Positions 60,697 to 64,000 of a stretch of DNA of 64,000 nucleotides are shown in pieces; within the stretch, counting starts at the first letter, position 1, and each line of letters starts with the position of its first letter. The DNA comes from Cereibacter sphaeroides (GTDB lineage: Bacteria; Pseudomonadota; Alphaproteobacteria; Rhodobacterales; Rhodobacteraceae): NCBI GenBank assembly GCA_003243455.1, contig QFQS01000001.1, forward strand, positions 1,116,001 to 1,180,000, in the 5' to 3' direction. The notes beneath the pieces were generated by a model. It was not told the origin of the DNA, did not search any database, and worked only from the letters and a program-made list of their open reading frames with translations. The position numbers and the translations under genes are program-made.

Positions 60697-62840
60697 GCCG
60701 CCCCCTCGAACCGCAGCCTGCGGCCCTCCCGGCGCGTTTGCAGCCAGCCGATGACGCTGGCGCGGAAGCTGGCCATCCGTCGTTCCCAGACGCCCGGATT
60801 ATGCACCACATCGGCCCGGTAGAACGACGGGCATAGCACGGCAGCGTCCGCGACCTCGCCGCAGTTGCCGCAACCGACGCAGGACTGGTCGATGCTGGCT
60901 ACTGGATCGTCCCGCAGCGGATCGTCCAGCTTTTTCAACCCCAGCGAAGGACAACCGGACAGACGCATGCAGGCGTGGTCGCCGGTGCAGATCGCCTCAT
61001 CCACACCAAAGCGTGGCGCCTCGACGCGACGACCTTCGCGGATCGCCTGTTGGCGCAAAGGCTTCTCTCGTCGCTGACGGTTCAGCATGCATTCGGAGGA
61101 AGCGACGATGACCTTCGGCCCCGGTGCATCGGTGGTCAGAGCCTCGCGGAACAGATCGCGCAGCTTGCCGACCTCATAGGTGTTAGAAACCTCTCTCACC
61201 CAGTCGATGCCGATCCCCTTCACTGCCTTGGAGATCGGGTTCTTGGTCGCCTTGGTAGCGTTGTCGGCGCGGGACGACATGACATCCTGCCCGCCGGTCG
61301 CGGCAGAATAGTAGTTGTCCACCACCACAGCCAGACCATCGGACTTGTTGAAAGCCATGTTGGTGAAAGAGGACGACAGCCCGTTATGCCAGAAGCCGCC
61401 ATCGCCTATGATCGAGATCGGCCGCCGCTCGCCCCCGCCATCGAAGGCGCCATTGGCGGCAGGACCCAGGCCATAGCCCATGGTCGCGCCGCCAATCTCG
61501 AACGGGGGCAGCGACCCGAACAGGTGGCAGCCGATATCAGCGCTGATCTGGTGCTTGCCCAGATCCTTTTGCACCAGCTTCAGCGCCGCAAAGATCGGCC
61601 GTTCCGGGCAGCCGGTGCAGAACCCCGGCGGTCGGATCGGCACGGTCTTTGACAGATCGGGAATGGTGGGTTGCGACGTATTCGGTGCGCGGACCTGCGC
61701 AGGTAAGAGGTCTGCCGAGGTTTCCCGCAGGAAGGCGGTGATCCCGTCCAGCATGACCTGGCCGGTGTATTCCCCGGCCATAGGCAGCATGCCCTTGCCG
61801 TGCAATTTTACCTTGCTGCCAGCGCGGTAAAGGAAGGTCGAAAGGTTCTGCTCGATGAACTCCGGCTGGCCTTCCTCGACCACCAGCAGATGATCCTTGC
61901 CCTCGGCAAAGGCTATGAATTCTTGCGAAACAAGGGGGTAGGTGACGTTCAGGACATAGATCGGCACTTGCGTCTCGCCGTACAGATCAGCCAGCCCCAG
62001 ACGCTGCAAGGCACGGATTACGCCGTTGTACATGCCGCCTTGCGTGACGATGCCGACCTTGGCGTCCGTTGGTCCGAACAACTCGTTCAGCTTGCTCTCA
62101 AGGATGTATCGCTCGGCGGCGGGCCAGCGGTTCTTCACCTTGTCCTGTTCATGCGCATAGGACATCGGCGGTAGCACGACCCGCGCGAAATCGCTGCGGG
62201 GACTGGACAGCGCCTCTCGCACGCTCAGCTTCGGGCGCTGATTGTCGCGGGTGCGGAAGGTGCCGGTCACATGGCAAGACCGGATACGCATTGTCAGCAT
62301 GACAGGTGAGTTGCTGGCTTCGGACAGGGCAAAGCCATGCTCCACCGCCTTGACCAACGAGGGCAGGTTCGGGCGCGGGTCCAGCAGCCAGAATTGCGAT
62401 TTCATCGCGAAGGCATGGCTCCGCTCCTGCATGATCGAGGAACCTTCGCCATAGTCCTCGCCCAGGATCACCAGCGCACCGCCGGTCACACCAGACGATG
62501 CAAGGTTCGCCAACGCGTCCGAGGCGACGTTGACCCCGACCGGCCCCTTGAAGCTCACTGCACCGCGGATCGGATAATGCACCGAAGCCGCCAACATGGC
62601 CGCCGCCGCCGCTTCGTTCGCGTTGGCCTCGAACCGCACACCAAGCTCGCCCAGCAGTTCTTCCGCGTCGGCCAACACGTCCATCAGATGGCTGATTGGC
62701 GCGCCCTGATAGCCGCCGACATAGCCCACACCATTTTCCAAAAGCGCCTTGGTGATGGCGAGGATGCCCTCTCCTGTGAAGGTCTCGCCTTCGCCTTTGC
62801 GAAGGTCGGCGATCTGGGCCTTGAAGGAACGCTCAGCCAT
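60693..62840 (-). CDS. iorA: Indolepyruvate ferredoxin oxidoreductase subunit alpha
   Basis: A 715-residue thiamine-diphosphate enzyme subunit. The N-terminal pyrimidine-binding part contains GYVGGYQGAPISHLMDVLAD and FEANANEAAAAAMLAAS with the active-site glutamate. The TPP-magnesium motif is IIGDGGFWHNGLSSS...VVVDN near residue 470. The C-terminal part has two cysteine clusters, CTGDHACMRLSGCP and CVGCGNC ... LCP, for 4Fe-4S centres. Substrates are indolepyruvate, phenylpyruvate or 4-hydroxyphenylpyruvate, made by transamination of aromatic amino acids. It forms an operon with iorB and is 98 bases downstream of a MarR gene. Confidence 0.94.
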   Translation of the reverse strand: MAERSFKAQIADLRKGEGETFTGEGILAITKALLENGVGYVGGYQGAPISHLMDVLADAEELLGELGVRFEANANEAAAAAMLAASVHYPIRGAVSFKGPVGVNVASDALANLASSGVTGGALVILGEDYGEGSSIMQERSHAFAMKSQFWLLDPRPNLPSLVKAVEHGFALSEASNSPVMLTMRIRSCHVTGTFRTRDNQRPKLSVREALSSPRSDFARVVLPPMSYAHEQDKVKNRWPAAERYILESKLNELFGPTDAKVGIVTQGGMYNGVIRALQRLGLADLYGETQVPIYVLNVTYPLVSQEFIAFAEGKDHLLVVEEGQPEFIEQNLSTFLYRAGSKVKLHGKGMLPMAGEYTGQVMLDGITAFLRETSADLLPAQVRAPNTSQPTIPDLSKTVPIRPPGFCTGCPERPIFAALKLVQKDLGKHQISADIGCHLFGSLPPFEIGGATMGYGLGPAANGAFDGGGERRPISIIGDGGFWHNGLSSSFTNMAFNKSDGLAVVVDNYYSAATGGQDVMSSRADNATKATKNPISKAVKGIGIDWVREVSNTYEVGKLRDLFREALTTDAPGPKVIVASSECMLNRQRREKPLRQQAIREGRRVEAPRFGVDEAICTGDHACMRLSGCPSLGLKKLDDPLRDDPVASIDQSCVGCGNCGEVADAAVLCPSFYRADVVHNPGVWERRMASFRASVIGWLQTRREGRRLRFEGAA

Positions 62841-62938
62841 TTTTCTGGCTCAGACGAGCGGTGCGAAGCGTGATTGGGCGGGCATGTCCGGTTCCTTTGC
62901 TGGGGCAGCCCGGTCCGGGCCGCGCGTTGCGGGGGCGG

Positions 62939-63415
62939 TCAGATTTCGTGCTTGCGGATGTTCAGAAGCATCTTCTGCAGGGTGGCGACAAAGGTGGTCC
63001 GCTCATCCTCGGGGATGCCCCGGAACATGTGGTCATGCGCATTGGCCATGTGCGGCCAAAGAGTTTCAAAGGCCGCACGTCCTGCATCGGTGATAAAGAC
63101 CCGGGTGGCGCGGCTGTCTGAAGTGTCTGCCTCGCGACGCACTAGCCCTTCGGCTGCCAACTGATCCAGCGCGCGACTAAGCGTCGATTGCTCGGCCACG
63201 GCGTAAATTGCCAGTTCGCGGATCAGTGGCCCCTCTATGACTGACAGCACCGCAAGCGCGCGCATCTTCGGCGTGCTGAGACCCACATTCCGCATCTGTT
63301 CCCGCAAGGTCGCGTTGTAGCGGCCCATGATGCGGTTCATCAGATAGGGCGCGAAGTTGGTGAGGCCGATCTCGCCCAGACGCGCATTGGCGGGGATGCG
63401 GCGCTGCTCGGTCAT
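62939..63415 (-). CDS. MarR-family regulator upstream of iorA-iorB
   Basis: The 158-residue MarR protein has the winged helix LAIYAVAEQSTLSRALDQLAAEGLVRRE (core: VAEQSTLSRALDQLAAEGLV) and wing SDSRATRVFITDAGRAA. It differs clearly from the MarR protein at 52034-52471, so the two operons are probably controlled separately. ATG 63415 overlaps the stop of the FAD oxidoreductase gene by 4 bases. It probably senses an aromatic acid or CoA thioester. Confidence 0.9.
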   Translation of the reverse strand: MTEQRRIPANARLGEIGLTNFAPYLMNRIMGRYNATLREQMRNVGLSTPKMRALAVLSVIEGPLIRELAIYAVAEQSTLSRALDQLAAEGLVRREADTSDSRATRVFITDAGRAAFETLWPHMANAHDHMFRGIPEDERTTFVATLQKMLLNIRKHEI

Positions 63416-64000
63416 GCGCCAAGCGCCTTCGCCGCGAGATAACCCGATCCGCCGCCAAGACCGGGGCCGGGATGGGTCGAGGCACCGATATGACGCAGCC
63501 CCCGCACCGCCGACGTGCCGTTCGCGGAGTTTGCAAACGGACGCCACAGGAAGAATTGGTCAATCGAGCAAGCCCCGCCATAGGGGTCGCCGCCCACAAG
63601 GTTGATGTTCATCGCCGCCAGATCAGCCGGAGAGACGGCGCGACGCGACAGCTTGATCTGATCGAAGCTCTTGATGTGGCGGGACAGGATACGCTCGATC
63701 CGGTCGGCGAAAGCCTCTCGGGTGGCGTCTGTCCATTCCGAGGCGGTCTCGATCTCGCCCGCCGCATCGCCTTTGATGATGCGGGGCGCGTCGGGGATCT
63801 GCAGCCAGAGGATGGCCTTGCCTTCCGGAACGCGCGACGCGTCCAACCGGTGGGGTTGACCGACGCAGATGGTCGGCACGGCGGGCAGCATCCCGCGCTC
63901 GGCCTCATTGGCGGACTTCGACACGGATTCGATCCCGTCCGCCAGATGGATTAGCGCCACATCGTCCAAACCCGGTGTCAACCACTCAGGTGCGCGATCA
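63412..64000 (-). CDS. C-terminal part of a phytoene-desaturase-like FAD oxidoreductase
   Basis: The frame is open to the window edge (about 195 residues seen) and lacks its start and FAD-binding N-terminus. The visible part matches the C-terminal half of PYROXD2/phytoene dehydrogenase-related NAD(P)/FAD oxidoreductases: DVALIHLADGIESVSKS, INLVGGDPYGGACSIDQFFL and the closing HIGASTHPGPGLGGGSGYLAAKALG (core: ASTHPGPGLGGGSGYLAA), which contacts FAD. It is the gene upstream of the MarR regulator and is probably in the same operon. Substrate unknown; nothing here indicates carotenoid synthesis. Confidence 0.85.
   Translation of the reverse strand, partial: DRAPEWLTPGLDDVALIHLADGIESVSKSANEAERGMLPAVPTICVGQPHRLDASRVPEGKAILWLQIPDAPRIIKGDAAGEIETASEWTDATREAFADRIERILSRHIKSFDQIKLSRRAVSPADLAAMNINLVGGDPYGGACSIDQFFLWRPFANSANGTSAVRGLRHIGASTHPGPGLGGGSGYLAAKALGA

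Noticed and set aside
1..64000. tRNA or rRNA genes, CRISPR arrays, prophage and integrated elements with attachment sites
   Set aside because: I looked for cloverleaf-like segments, regularly spaced repeats and integrase genes while reading intergenic regions and saw none; a dedicated search with a tRNA or CRISPR finder would settle it.

Overview
The window is high-GC, gene-dense DNA from an alphaproteobacterium, most likely a Rhodobacteraceae member (Paracoccus-like). This is inferred from the gene families, the many 4-base ATGA start/stop overlaps and a GC-rich intergenic hairpin of a type common in that family; no rRNA or other marker is present. I see no tRNA, rRNA, CRISPR array, intact insertion sequence, prophage or replication origin. 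Both ends cut genes: a hydroxyacid dehydrogenase at base 1 and a phytoene-desaturase-like FAD oxidoreductase at base 64000.

Layout. 1-6.3 kb: a PRC-barrel protein, rimO, a small COX1-like membrane protein, a TupA-type ATP-grasp protein, an M48 lipoprotein peptidase and a class III adenylate cyclase. 6.3-11.3 kb: an RND efflux pair with a divergent TetR regulator. 11.4-23.8 kb: an iron-siderophore locus (AraC regulator, TonB-dependent receptor, ABC exporter, siderophore-interacting reductase, FhuC/D/B importer) with a divergent exbB-exbD-tonB operon. 23.8-31.9 kb: an amide operon (AmiC sensor, AmiR antiterminator, peptide-type ABC transporter, acetamidase/formamidase) with an intrinsic terminator in its leader. 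31.9-33.5 kb: a flavin monooxygenase, a broken LysR gene and a hairpin-rich stretch. 33.5-38.3 kb: an alkanesulfonate operon ssuEADCB. 38.3-47.0 kb: a lipid-related block (PlsC, CdsA-like, YnbA-like CDP-alcohol phosphatidyltransferase, GMC oxidoreductase; then a GAF protein, an ExeA/MshM-type ATPase and an MprF-like protein). 47.1-63.4 kb: an aromatic catabolic region.

The last block is the most coherent. On the minus strand nine genes encode the aerobic 2-aminobenzoyl-CoA (anthranilate) pathway: ligase, fused monooxygenase/reductase, SDR, enoyl-CoA hydratase and acyl-CoA dehydrogenase, plus cupin, thioesterase and Rid-family proteins and a MarR regulator. Divergent plus-strand genes encode a 3-hydroxyacyl-CoA dehydrogenase, a thiolase and a kynureninase-like enzyme that could feed anthranilate into the pathway. 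A perfect 18-bp palindrome lies between the two transcription units and is the obvious candidate operator for the MarR protein. Next to this is an indolepyruvate ferredoxin oxidoreductase (iorB, iorA) with its own MarR regulator. Together these suggest tryptophan/kynurenine and aryl-pyruvate catabolism.

The two regulatory findings I rate highest are the antitermination leader of the amide operon and the divergent palindrome in the anthranilate locus. I found no clearly unprecedented system. The most unusual points are the combination of AmiC/AmiR control with a fused peptide-type ABC ATPase and an acetamidase, the three-gene YnbA/YnbB/PlsC lipid module, and the Rid protein that lacks the usual catalytic arginine.
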